This document shows, one piece after another, positions 34,992-44,124 of a DNA stretch of 64,000 bases. The stretch comes from Calonectria ilicicola (Eukaryota > Ascomycota > Sordariomycetes > Hypocreales > Nectriaceae), in the NCBI GenBank assembly GCA_020809705.1, contig CP085832.1, positions 3,038,001 to 3,102,000 of the forward strand. Direction: 5' to 3'. The notes below the pieces were generated by a model. The model saw only the letters and a list, made by a program, of their open reading frames with translations, was not told the origin of the DNA and made no database searches. Every line of letters begins with the position of its first letter. The stretch's first letter is position 1. The position numbers and the translations under genes were made by a program.

Positions 34992-35257
34992 TGCAGCTGT
35001 TGAAGAGCTGTCGGCCCCGCCGCCGGGTGCGGCCCCACCACCACATTGATCTACAAAATATCTGGGGAAAGACTAGGAGTTCAAGCAACGATTTGTATGT
35101 TCGAATAGGATACATTTATTGTAATTGGCAGTCGAGCCTATGCACATTTACCTAATTTCCCCACATCTCGGCCCCGCTGGCCTACATAATGCTTCGTCTC
35201 TAAGATTGTTCACTGCTCATTCCTCTTTTCCTGCTATATTTTCGCGTGTTTCTGAAA

Positions 35258-37079
35258 ATGATCTCAACAATTTTGCAGGCCGGGTCCACTAATGTTGGGA
35301 TCTCGGCATTATTTACATTATTTCTAGTATTTATCTTCAGTCGGATCATCAAGGCAGTCTTTGATCCACTCAGACACATTCCAGGACCATTCTGGAGTCG
35401 ATTTACTCGGCTATGGCTTCTCCGACAATACGCCCAAGGAGATTATCAAAAAACAAATATCCAGCTCCATGCCAAGTACGGTAAGTACGAAAGTACCCAG
35501 TTACTAGAATCATGACTCCAAGAATATTACATTAACAAATATCGCTACTGCAGGCCCTGTCGTTCGCATTGCGCCATCTCAATATAGTATCGACAATGCA
35601 CAAGCAGCAAGAACAATTTATGGGCATGGAAGCCATTTTGTTAAAGTGAGATATCAAAGGATTCGGAGGGAAACGCATACTGATTTCACTTTCTTTCACT
35701 AGGGGGATTGGTATCTTCCATGGGGCCACCCCGATTACGAAAACCTCTTCAATGTTTTGGACCCTAAAGAACACGCAGCCATGCGTCGTAAAATTGCCAA
35801 CGTCTACTCCATGTCTTCACTTGTTTCATATGAACCATTTGTTGAAGACTGTATAGACCTGTTATGTAAACGATTCACCGAATGTTCAGCCTCAACGGTC
35901 CCTATCGATATAGGACATTGGCTCCAATGTTACGCATTTGACGTGATTGGAATGATCACGGCAAGTTCATATGCATCAATAATGTCTATAAACGAACTAA
36001 CCTTTGTGCAGTTCTCCAAAAGATTTGGATTCCTGGATGCTGGCGAGGACCAGCAGGACATCATCAAAGCTCTTGAAATGAGCAACACACTTTCTTCTAC
36101 TATTGGGGTTTATCCTTTCTGGTTTCCTCTTGTTTTGAAAGCCCTAAAGGGTTTGGCCAGCAGCGAAAAAGCTACAGGCGCGCTTTTTATCAATGATTTC
36201 TCAAATGAACAAGTTCAGGCCAAGAAATCCGGGCTAGGTACTGCGAATGCTAGCGGACCAGAAGATTTTGTCTCCAAAATTTTAAAAGACCAGAAGGAAA
36301 AGCCTGGGCAAGTAACAGACGATGTTATTCGAATGGCGAGCACTACCAATATTGCGGCAGGGTCTGACACAACAGCTATCACTCTCAGTGCCATCGTTTA
36401 TTATGTTTACAGTAACAGAGATGTTCTGGAAAAGCTCCGAACAGAGCTTAAAGAAAACTTGGCGGCGGGAACGATCTCGAGTCCAATCACTTTCAAGGAG
36501 GCGCAAAGGTTGCCATATCTGCAAGCAGTGGTCAAGGAAAGCCTTCGAATGCATCCCGCTACTGGATTTACCATGCCCCGCGTGGTGCCCAGAGGTGGGA
36601 AACAGTTGGCTGGGCATTTCTTTCCAGAAGGCGTAAGACGAATTTCCCAAATTACTTCCCATTTGAACTTACTCTAACATCTTTGTTAGGTGACTGTCGG
36701 CGTGAATTCATGGGTCGCCCACAGAAACAAGGGTGTCTTCGGGGACGACGCCGACAGTTTCAGACCGGAAAGATGGCTCGATGCTCAGGAGCTCGATGGG
36801 AAAAGGGCTAACTCAATGGAAGAATACTCTTTTGCTGTAAGAAATAATACCCTTGTCATTCAACCTGAACCTTTGTGTCTAATACATCGATAGTTCGGAC
36901 AGGGATCACGCACCTGTATTGGAAAGAATATTAGCCTGCTCGAAGTATACAAGGTGATTCCACGAATAGTCCAGAATTTCGATTTCCAACTTGAGAGGGA
37001 GGAAGAATTGGAATGTGTCAATCATTGGTTTGTCAAACCAAGAGGATTCCGCGGTGTAGTAAGGAATAGGATGGACTGA
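35258..37079 (+). CDS. Cytochrome P450 monooxygenase, pisatin-demethylase-like
   Basis: Six exons: 35258-35480, 35554-35645, 35703-35960, 36012-36632, 36690-36836 and 36894-37079, 508 residues. An N-terminal TM anchor (ALFTLFLVFIFSRIIKAVF) is followed by the Pro-rich hinge RHIPGPFW. The I-helix is AAGSDTTA (about 305-312), the K-helix ExxR is ESLR (about 366-369), PERW lies near 422, and the heme-binding loop FGQGSRTCIG lies at about 448-457 with the axial Cys at 455. The segment GPVVRIAPSQYSIDN places it with fungal P450s such as pisatin demethylase; the substrate is unknown. The third intron (35961-36011) is best read as GC-AG with a consensus GCAAGT donor, joining MIT to FSKRFGFLD; reading through would add 17 residues inside a conserved helix. 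The other introns are GT-AG. Intact. Confidence 0.9.
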
Positions 37080-37400
37080 TTTGCGGTTGATGATTACAAT
37101 GCCATATCGCAGAAGTATAGAGTATCATTTTGTTAGGAAAAGAGATTCTATCTTAGAATGACAGAGGATTGCAGTGCTTGGTGCAATGCATCAATAGAAC
37201 AATTAGGGGGGCTCTACGTTGATTTAGGCAATTCATGCACTACAATGCGAGCAGTAAAATATCGATAAACTTTCGTTTATATTTTCAGTTTTACTTTTCT
37301 AGCTATATCCAGATAGCATTCTCTGGGGATGCAGGACTAAGGATATTCTTTTGCTCCAAAGTCCTATGCTGCCAATCCCTCAACATGCATTGGCCCATGT
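37080..37400. other. Short convergent spacer
   Basis: AT-rich 3' flank shared by the P450 (+) and the 275-aa helical protein (-). No gene is seen. Confidence 0.55.
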
Positions 37401-38228
37401 TTACATAGGCTCAATGACCCAGCTGTTGCCCTTTCGAGCAAGAGTGAAGTTGTCCAATCCAAGGTTCTGGAGCTGCTTGGCGAGGTCCTCGAAGGCGGCA
37501 AAGTTTCCGCATCCGGCTGGGTTTCCGGAAATGGCCTTGAATGCGGCGTACTTGGGCTTGAGGACCTTGGCGAAGGCATCCACGATGGCGCTGGCGGCAC
37601 CGCGGTACCAGTCGACAGTGTTTCGAGCCCAGGTTCGGATACCAGTCCAGGCATCCCTGATCCAGTTGGCGACAAGGTTGATGGCATCCGAGATGAAGCT
37701 GACAGCCTTGGAGATAAAGCCGGAGACAGCTCGGGCGCCGTCAGTGTAGGCCTTGGAGGTGCTTAGTCGAATGTCCTTGGGAAGCTGGGCAATCTTCTGC
37801 TTGCCAAGGTCCCTAACTTCATCGAGTTCCTTGTTTGTCTTCTCCTTTAGCGCGTTCATGTCTTGGTCGAATTGGGCGGCCCAGTCCTCAGGGTCGTCAT
37901 CCTTGGAGGTGGCGAGGGCTTCCATGTTCGATTTGATCTTGTCGCAGTCAACCTTAGTGGCCTCGCTGGCGACGTCGAGCTTGTCCTTCAACTGCTCGAC
38001 AACCTGCTGGCTCTCTTCAAGGATCTTTGGGCCAAGGGCGCGGGCTTCAGCCTCGAAGGTGGCAACGTGGTCGATGGGGTCCATTCGAGCCTGAACCTCC
38101 ATGGCAGCAATCAGGGAGTAGTCGCCCTTGTTGATGGCCTCCTTCATGAGATCAAATTGCTGGTCATAGAGGGCCTCCCAGGTGCGGTAGACGGTGTTGT
38201 TGGTAGCGGGAGTCATCTCGGAAGCCAT
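37401..38228 (-). CDS. Unknown helical protein, copy A of a diverged pair
   Basis: Single exon, 275 residues, ATG at 38228. I do not recognise the family. The protein is almost wholly helical by composition: an N-terminal helix with TWEALYDQQFDLMKEAI, a charged coiled-coil-like part (about 60-145, for example KILEESQQVVEQLKDKLDV), then a long amphipathic to hydrophobic stretch with many Trp (FISKAVSFISDAINLVANWI, DAWTGIRTWA, about 170-215). It ends in LARKGNSWVIEPM. There is no signal peptide. The Trp-rich amphipathic region could contact membranes, but that is only an inference. It shares its N-terminal WEA-x2-D-x-Q motif and its C-terminal KG-x2-W ending with the 314-aa protein at 40135-41079 on the other strand. 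Codon usage is GC-rich at third positions, suggesting solid expression. Confidence 0.75.
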   Translation of the reverse strand: MASEMTPATNNTVYRTWEALYDQQFDLMKEAINKGDYSLIAAMEVQARMDPIDHVATFEAEARALGPKILEESQQVVEQLKDKLDVASEATKVDCDKIKSNMEALATSKDDDPEDWAAQFDQDMNALKEKTNKELDEVRDLGKQKIAQLPKDIRLSTSKAYTDGARAVSGFISKAVSFISDAINLVANWIRDAWTGIRTWARNTVDWYRGAASAIVDAFAKVLKPKYAAFKAISGNPAGCGNFAAFEDLAKQLQNLGLDNFTLARKGNSWVIEPM

Positions 38229-40134
38229 TTTGTGCCTGTGACTGTTAAGTTAGAGGGCATCGTAGATGGTTATCTGATAGTACTGACTGTTTGAGGTACA
38301 AGAAAGTCTTGTAATGTTTTTGCGTGTTGTGTGAAGGTGAGTTGGTTGTGTGATGATACGAATAGTTTTTGAGTTGGCAGGATGCGCACGTCTTAATATA
38401 CGTGAATTGCACACCACAGAGTCCACGTTCCTCACATTCAAATGCCACACAAAAATGCGGCCAAATACCGCATCGAGTAGATTTTCCCACACATCTTAGT
38501 TCGAGCTTCCGTTCCGGGTTTGTTCTGAAACTTAATATGACATGGCTTTTCTTTTTCTTTGGTTTAGTGTCTTAAATGTGAAACTTACTTACGAGATAGG
38601 GAAGAGCGAAAGATGTCGTGGATAGAATTTACCACAATCTGGAATGGCGGTGCGAACATTCCATTTGGGAAATGAGGTTTTGCTTGCAGCAAGGTACATA
38701 AACTTGCGGATCAGCGGGATCAGCGGGACCAACCGACAAAGTTTGGCCTGCCAACGGGTTCGTCTACCCATGTGAAAATGAACAAAACATTGTCTCACCG
38801 CTAATGGATTCAAGGTTCTTCTTCGGTCCATGCAACCAGCCGGACATTTTGATGACTTTGTTTTCATTCTTAGCACCAACTTTGCCATGCCTGGGCTTCG
38901 TAGAATGGGAGATTCATTACTCAGACCAGGATTGTATACTCACAACATTCATGTGATATTGGTCTCAAGTGTGACTACAGGTTTGGGAACATTCAACACA
39001 TTTCAAAGCGGCAATTTTCTGACCGGATTGAGACTTTTTGTCCGTTTTTGGAATTTTATGCGCAACAAATCATGAAAACAAACACTGAGCCGCGCTAAGC
39101 ATAGTGTTGATAGCTTCAACTTAGATAACTGGCCACAAAGGCTGAAAAATAGGCATTAATAGCTATGTGTCACAAAGCTTCTTCTAGAGCTAAGCATCAA
39201 GCCACGAGATTATTGGATACGTCACTAATCCTACGCAAATCTCAGGCCTTGATTAGACACGTGGGTATCAAGCCGGCTCGCGACGATCAACACTGGAAAT
39301 GATATGAATTCCTCCTGAAAATCGCATTGGAAGGTTTACCCTAGGTTTTCATTGGGATCTACACTCTCGAAGAATGTAACCACCACAATTAAGCTCACGG
39401 GAGCGGATCGAGAACAACCTTGGAGGTTTTCGATTGTATTTTATGTGCCTTGAAAATAAATCAATAAATATGAGAAACCCAATCAAAACATAGAACCGGT
39501 TTTTACCATGTATTTTATCACTGTTATTCATGTGGCCAGTAGGAATTAAATTCGCCTTATACATCGAAATACAGTCTTAATGTTAAAATACAGTGATGAA
39601 AAACGAAAGCCTCAGTGCCTTGCTGATAAAACTACCCTAAACTGCCGTAGTAGAACGTAATTCTAGAAATGAATGTCACCTCTGTGGTCGAAGCACTGAC
39701 TGTTCTGAATTGACTTTTACTCGTTTTTCATTCAACCATTCCTAGTGCCAGTTCACTGCTCCTGAAAAGCCAGGTCATAGCTGGCTGCTTGACGAGTCAG
39801 GTTTTGTTGACCCTACATACCTATGGAGGATTTGCATGGGAATGAGAGGGTTTGACGCTGACTCGTCGATGAATGCAAAGGTTTGTGACCTCAATGTGGC
39901 TTGCTAAAAAAGCCACACAAGAAATGCGGCACTGATTAAGTTGAAAACCTTGGTTTTTGACGTTCTATTCGGGCCGATAGATTCATTATTTCGAATAATC
40001 CAGCAATGGGCAAATTGTACGTACGAAATAAAGATGCGAGCTATTCCCAAGTGATTTCCCTTTGACACATCTGCTCTAGAGCATCTTGCATCGCCCGAAA
40101 TCCAACCAAACCACACCCGAATCACACTGTCAAA
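38229..40134. other. AT-rich divergent spacer between the paired helical genes
   Basis: About 1.9 kb between the starts of the two related unknown genes. It is AT-rich, especially 39400-39600, with no motif-bearing frame. It must contain both promoters. Confidence 0.5.
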
Positions 40135-41079
40135 ATGGTACAAACTGTTTGGGACAGCTCCCCCATCCTCCTTGATTGGGAGGCGGGTCTCGACCGCCAA
40201 GTCGAATTTTTGCAATTCTGTTTGGCCCTTGGAAACCGCGGTCTCTTGGACCTGCTGTTTGTCCAATACTCTGCCGACAACATCGACTACATCGCAAACA
40301 TCAAAGCCAACTACAAGGCCGATTCTTTCGAGGAGGACCCTCAGCAGCTCTTGGGGCAGCTAAAGGCTCTTTCTGTTACATTTCTCAATGGCCTAAAGAG
40401 CAATTTTGACACCAAAATTGATGAGTTCTCCAAGGTGAAGAGAGACAACAAGGATGAATTGCAGAAGTCCATCACCCAAAAGCTTGAGGCTCTTCAAGGC
40501 GACTTCAAGAACGCCATCAACACTGCCACATCTGGAGGCAAGGATGTCATTATGAAGTTCCCCGAAGCGTCGCGTCCCTTCGCCGCTAGACAGTACTCTG
40601 GCATGCTTACTGCGGGCGTTACAGTCTTCAGGGAGCAAACAAGCGCCATCAAGAAGATTGTGGAGAAAATTGACAACCCGGCGCCCCGCCAGCTTCCTGA
40701 GGCTGTTGAGGTTGTCATCGGCGAGGCAAAGGTCGTCAATCAAACTTCCGCGGACGTTGCCATCAAGTGGATCGACACTCTTGCTGGAAAGGTCAACAAG
40801 CCCAACAAGCCTGAGCAGCCGCCCAACAAGCCTGAGCAGCCGCCCAACAATCCTGAGCAGCCACCTAACAATCCCGAACAACCACCTAACAATCCTGAAC
40901 AACCACCTAACAATCCTGAACAACCGCCTAACCAGCCTGAGCAACCACCCAACCAGCCCGAACAGCCGCCTAACAAGCCGAACTCCCTTGCTGATATCCT
41001 TTCCAGGGCTGAGAAATCCCAGGTTGACCGCCTGTCTTTCAAGAAGACCGGGAAAGGCTGGGAAGTGCGCAGCATCTGA
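40135..41079 (+). CDS. Unknown helical protein with Pro-rich heptad repeats, copy B
   Basis: Single exon, 314 residues, ATG at 40135. No family recognised. The N-terminal LLDWEAGLDRQVEFLQF resembles TWEALYDQQFDLMKEA of the divergent 275-aa protein. The middle is helical and charged (about 70-215). Both proteins then share a loosely matching segment (KFPEASRPFAARQYSGMLTA here; QLPKDIRLSTSKAYTDGARA there). The two endings are also alike: LSFKKTGKGWEVRSI here, FTLARKGNSWVIEPM there. Between them, residues about 223-282 are eight 7-residue units of the form PN(K/N/Q)PEQP plus a partial one, forming a stiff polyproline-like linker that is absent from copy A. No signal peptide or membrane segment is seen. 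I infer an old duplication followed by repeat expansion. Confidence 0.75.
   Translation: MVQTVWDSSPILLDWEAGLDRQVEFLQFCLALGNRGLLDLLFVQYSADNIDYIANIKANYKADSFEEDPQQLLGQLKALSVTFLNGLKSNFDTKIDEFSKVKRDNKDELQKSITQKLEALQGDFKNAINTATSGGKDVIMKFPEASRPFAARQYSGMLTAGVTVFREQTSAIKKIVEKIDNPAPRQLPEAVEVVIGEAKVVNQTSADVAIKWIDTLAGKVNKPNKPEQPPNKPEQPPNNPEQPPNNPEQPPNNPEQPPNNPEQPPNQPEQPPNQPEQPPNKPNSLADILSRAEKSQVDRLSFKKTGKGWEVRSI
40801..40980 (+). repeat. 21-bp coding minisatellite
   Basis: Eight full 21-nt units (starting at 40801, 40822, 40843, 40864, 40885, 40906, 40927 and 40948) and a 12-nt partial unit. Units differ mainly at third positions and at one codon (Lys, Asn or Gln), so the protein heptad PNxPEQP is kept while the DNA has drifted. 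Confidence 0.95.
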
Positions 41080-42347
41080 GGATAAGCCGCTACAATAGTT
41101 AGGGTAACTAAAACCAATACCAAATAACTATTCCTGCCTTACTCAATCCTCAATTGATTGTGATACTCATGGCCATTTACCGTAACATAAGTTTGCTTAC
41201 GATGCTAGTCTCCAACCCTCACACCATAATCTTGCTCAAGTGGTTCATAGATGGTGATGTTTTCCCCTAAAATACTATCGCATTTGATGTATTAGTTTAA
41301 TGTTGAAACAGAATCAAAGTAAAATATACATTCGAATATGTGGTCTTCCGTTCCCATTAGCTGCCAATCCAAGTCAACTACCATATGCTCAACGCCTCGC
41401 ATAGCAAAAGTGCCATATGATTTCACCGCAGTAAATAAGGCTATACCATGCGCTCGCTTGGGCTGGGAGGGAAAGCGCGATTTATTCATTCGGGCTAGCC
41501 AATTGTGCGACCCCGGTGAGCCGGTGAGCTCTATTATTCTGCTAGCTGATCTAGGCATCCATGTCGCCCAACCCATCTATGCTAGCGAATTTTCTCACGG
41601 TCTATCCATTTTTATGTGTGATAACGCGGAGCTAGCTGCTTTGTGATAATGCACATGGATTCCTCAACTCTCAACTCACTCTCCACAGAAGAAAAATGTC
41701 CCCATTCGGAACTCTAGCTACAGGCGAGCGTCGTGACGGGAGCGCCACCATGCGGAGCGACGTTTTGGGGAGAACACACTGGCCATAAACGCATGGATGA
41801 TGACATTCTGGCGGCCATTCTGGCGGCTATCAATGGATCGCTGTGATGAGGAAAGTCTCGGCCCGCGTGCTCAAAAGAGCCAGGCATCCACGCAGGACAA
41901 AGAACTAGATCTACGGTATTTTTGCAATATGAGTAACTATTGTTGGTTGGTAGGAAATGGCGTGGCAAACACGTGTTTCTGCATCGCGTAAAAACGGCCC
42001 GGTGGTTAACATGCAATCTAATGCAAGCGGCCGACTTTAGTCGTCTAAGGACGAGAGCAGGGTATCCGCTGCAAGACGGGACCCGGGTACACGGAATCTC
42101 TTGATTCGTTAAGCGAGGACGGCATGCATCTACTCGTCCCAAGCCTCAACGAGCTCTCTGAGTTGGACCAACACCAACTGCTTGGAGGCTGGCCACCTGA
42201 CCATTTAATCGAATTCATGATTATTTGCTTACCGCCAGTTGCGCTTCTTGAGACTAGTACGCTTAAATAAAAAAGGCTTTGGGAACCTGCACTTTCAGTA
42301 TTCTTGTGTGCGTACATCTATACGGATTTTCAGCTCTTTGTTCAAAA
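41080..42347. other. Gene-free spacer, TAGC-rich in part
   Basis: Upstream region of the 558-aa orphan gene. From about 41490 to 41650 it repeatedly carries GCTAGC or AGCTAG (near 41495, 41548, 41580 and 41632), and it holds tandem ATTCTGGCGGC units near 41806-41828. No frame has a recognisable motif. It may be the debris of an inserted element, but no terminal repeats were seen. Confidence 0.4.
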
Positions 42348-44024
42348 ATGGCTATTTTCAGCTTCTTCATACGGCCTCAGGGCAATTGGAAGGGCTTTTC
42401 TCTTGAAGGTATCAAATTTGAGGTAAAATCTCACAAGAAAGATGCCTTTCCTGGTGCGCCGGTTGAAATCCCGCCGTATTTCTGGAACAAACGTCGCATC
42501 CTTGACAGATTTCTCGGCCTCAAACCAAGGCAACCATCCTTCCCCAATCACACAGGCTACCGTGAAATAAGAGATATCATGGGTCACGGTACTGTGGAAG
42601 ATTTGCAGATGTTATGCAACCAGGCTCAGGATCTAGTGAACCAGATCTTTCAAGGCGTTAATGAAGAGTTGAAAGCGTCGTCATTGGGTGATGCGGAATT
42701 GTCCTCCCAAGATTCTAGTCCTAGCCTAATCCAACTCAAACTTTCCCCGGAGCTCGAGTCTTGGAAGATAGCTCAGCATGCAGCTGGCAACATCCTGCCT
42801 CCCAAAGGCCGTGGGTTAGCCCAAGCTTCGGATGAGGTCCTCAAAACACTGGGTGCGACAAATTGGCATGACGCATTGAAGACGAACAATGCGCTCTTTG
42901 GCAGCGGGTTTTTTAGTCTAATAATAGGCGCCGCCGATGCTCCTACTCTGCTCTCCAACTATGTTGTAGACATGGCCTTTTACTACGAGCACGGCTACAA
43001 TCACGTCTTCCCGTCCTTGGAGACACTACTTGAAAATGCTTTAGATGACGAACATGCGATTTCTAGCCCTGGGGGTCGACAACGACGTTCTGCTGCGCGT
43101 GTGGGCAAACAGTATATCCAGGGCAAAATCGCGTTGGAGAAGCAGCACAAAGCACAGTTGATGAATAAGTCGGCGCGGGTTAACCGACGTACGGCCCAGA
43201 TCATTTCCGTATCAGAGAGTAGCCTACTGGGTATGGCAGCTGAGATGGTAGCACGAGGTTTCGATACTGGTGCTACCATGGCTGACCTAATCTGGACCTC
43301 ACCAGGCACTGATGTGATTGACGTGGGTTGTGATATAATCAACTCCGAGGTTATGAATTCCTTTCTCAATGCGGCTGACATAACACAATCTGGCATTGTT
43401 ACTGAGGATGCACTGCGCAAAATATACGATGCTTATGCAGCAGCTGGGGCTAGGACACTGACTTGTAGGTGGCATGAGCCCCTAGCTAAGGTGTGTGCTG
43501 GATTATATACCTGGCATATCGAGAATGATCGACATATGTTCATTCGGCGTGCTCTCCTAGGGTGGCCTAAGGCCCGTAAGACGCCTACTTGCCCTCAGCG
43601 AGAGGCCGATTTTGATGAGGCCTTTGATGAACAACACCATACTACAGGGTTCAGTAGGCCTCTTGATCGAGAATATTCGTGTGATGGCAAGGATACATGC
43701 AATCACGTGAGCCGTCTTCTTGGTAGTTATGACGAGGAGCCGCTGCTCAAGGAATTCTGGTGGTTTCTCGTCTTAGGCCCACTCGAGTATGTCCGAGAAG
43801 GGAAAGTCAACGAAACCCACGAACAGCATCTTATTGAAGGCCTGCGATTACGCTCGGTACAACTCCTTTCTAAAGGTTTTGTGGCCGAAAAGAGCTGGCT
43901 AATTGCGCATGCGAGCCACCATGCTTGGCAGGTTAACTACCTGTTTGAGGCGGCTATGTTTGGCAGCATTCTCGACGGGGGTGAGCTAGCTGGCAAGCTT
44001 GATAGACAAGAGGAGAGTGATTGA
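42348..44024 (+). CDS. Orphan conserved-type protein, function unknown
   Basis: Single exon, 558 residues, from the ATG at 42348 (MAIFSFFIRP), which has a good AAAATGG context. I do not recognise a named family. The sequence is ordered throughout and helical, with no signal peptide. Striking segments are NYVVDMAFYYEHGYNHVFPS (about 215), IDVGCDIINSEVMNSFLNAA (about 323-342), YTWHIENDRHMFIRRALLGW (about 385-404), READFDEAFDEQHHTTGFSR (about 418), and HASHHAWQVNYLFEAAMFGS near the end. The D-x3-D-x2-N-S-E cluster and clustered His/Asp residues suggest metal binding, distantly reminiscent of class I terpene synthase metal sites, but the canonical DDxxD is not clear and I would not assign that function. 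It lies tail-to-tail, 100 bp from the CipB-like reductase. Its codons use CTA and TAG-containing words more than the neighbours do. Confidence 0.8.
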   Translation: MAIFSFFIRPQGNWKGFSLEGIKFEVKSHKKDAFPGAPVEIPPYFWNKRRILDRFLGLKPRQPSFPNHTGYREIRDIMGHGTVEDLQMLCNQAQDLVNQIFQGVNEELKASSLGDAELSSQDSSPSLIQLKLSPELESWKIAQHAAGNILPPKGRGLAQASDEVLKTLGATNWHDALKTNNALFGSGFFSLIIGAADAPTLLSNYVVDMAFYYEHGYNHVFPSLETLLENALDDEHAISSPGGRQRRSAARVGKQYIQGKIALEKQHKAQLMNKSARVNRRTAQIISVSESSLLGMAAEMVARGFDTGATMADLIWTSPGTDVIDVGCDIINSEVMNSFLNAADITQSGIVTEDALRKIYDAYAAAGARTLTCRWHEPLAKVCAGLYTWHIENDRHMFIRRALLGWPKARKTPTCPQREADFDEAFDEQHHTTGFSRPLDREYSCDGKDTCNHVSRLLGSYDEEPLLKEFWWFLVLGPLEYVREGKVNETHEQHLIEGLRLRSVQLLSKGFVAEKSWLIAHASHHAWQVNYLFEAAMFGSILDGGELAGKLDRQEESD

Positions 44025-44124
44025 GATTACTATATCTGGGGCTAAATGCGACTCATTCGATCCAATAATTCAGTACGGCATTGCCGGCAATATATTCAGT
44101 AGATCTAAATTTAGCTAGGTAATT

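Noticed and set aside
40393..41123. Antisense frames of 183 and 127 residues over the Pro-rich repeat
   Set aside because: The LLGGCSG or WLFRIVR repeats are just the other strand of the PNxPEQP minisatellite; the sense frame has a good start and related ends in its paralogue.
41300..42300. Intact transposon in the TAGC-rich spacer
   Set aside because: No transposase or reverse transcriptase frame and no convincing terminal inverted or long terminal repeats were seen.
42348..44024. Assignment of the 558-aa protein as a terpene synthase
   Set aside because: The acidic D-x3-D-x2-N-S-E cluster is only suggestive; no clear DDxxD or complete NSE/DTE triad and no family I can name, so it is left as unknown.
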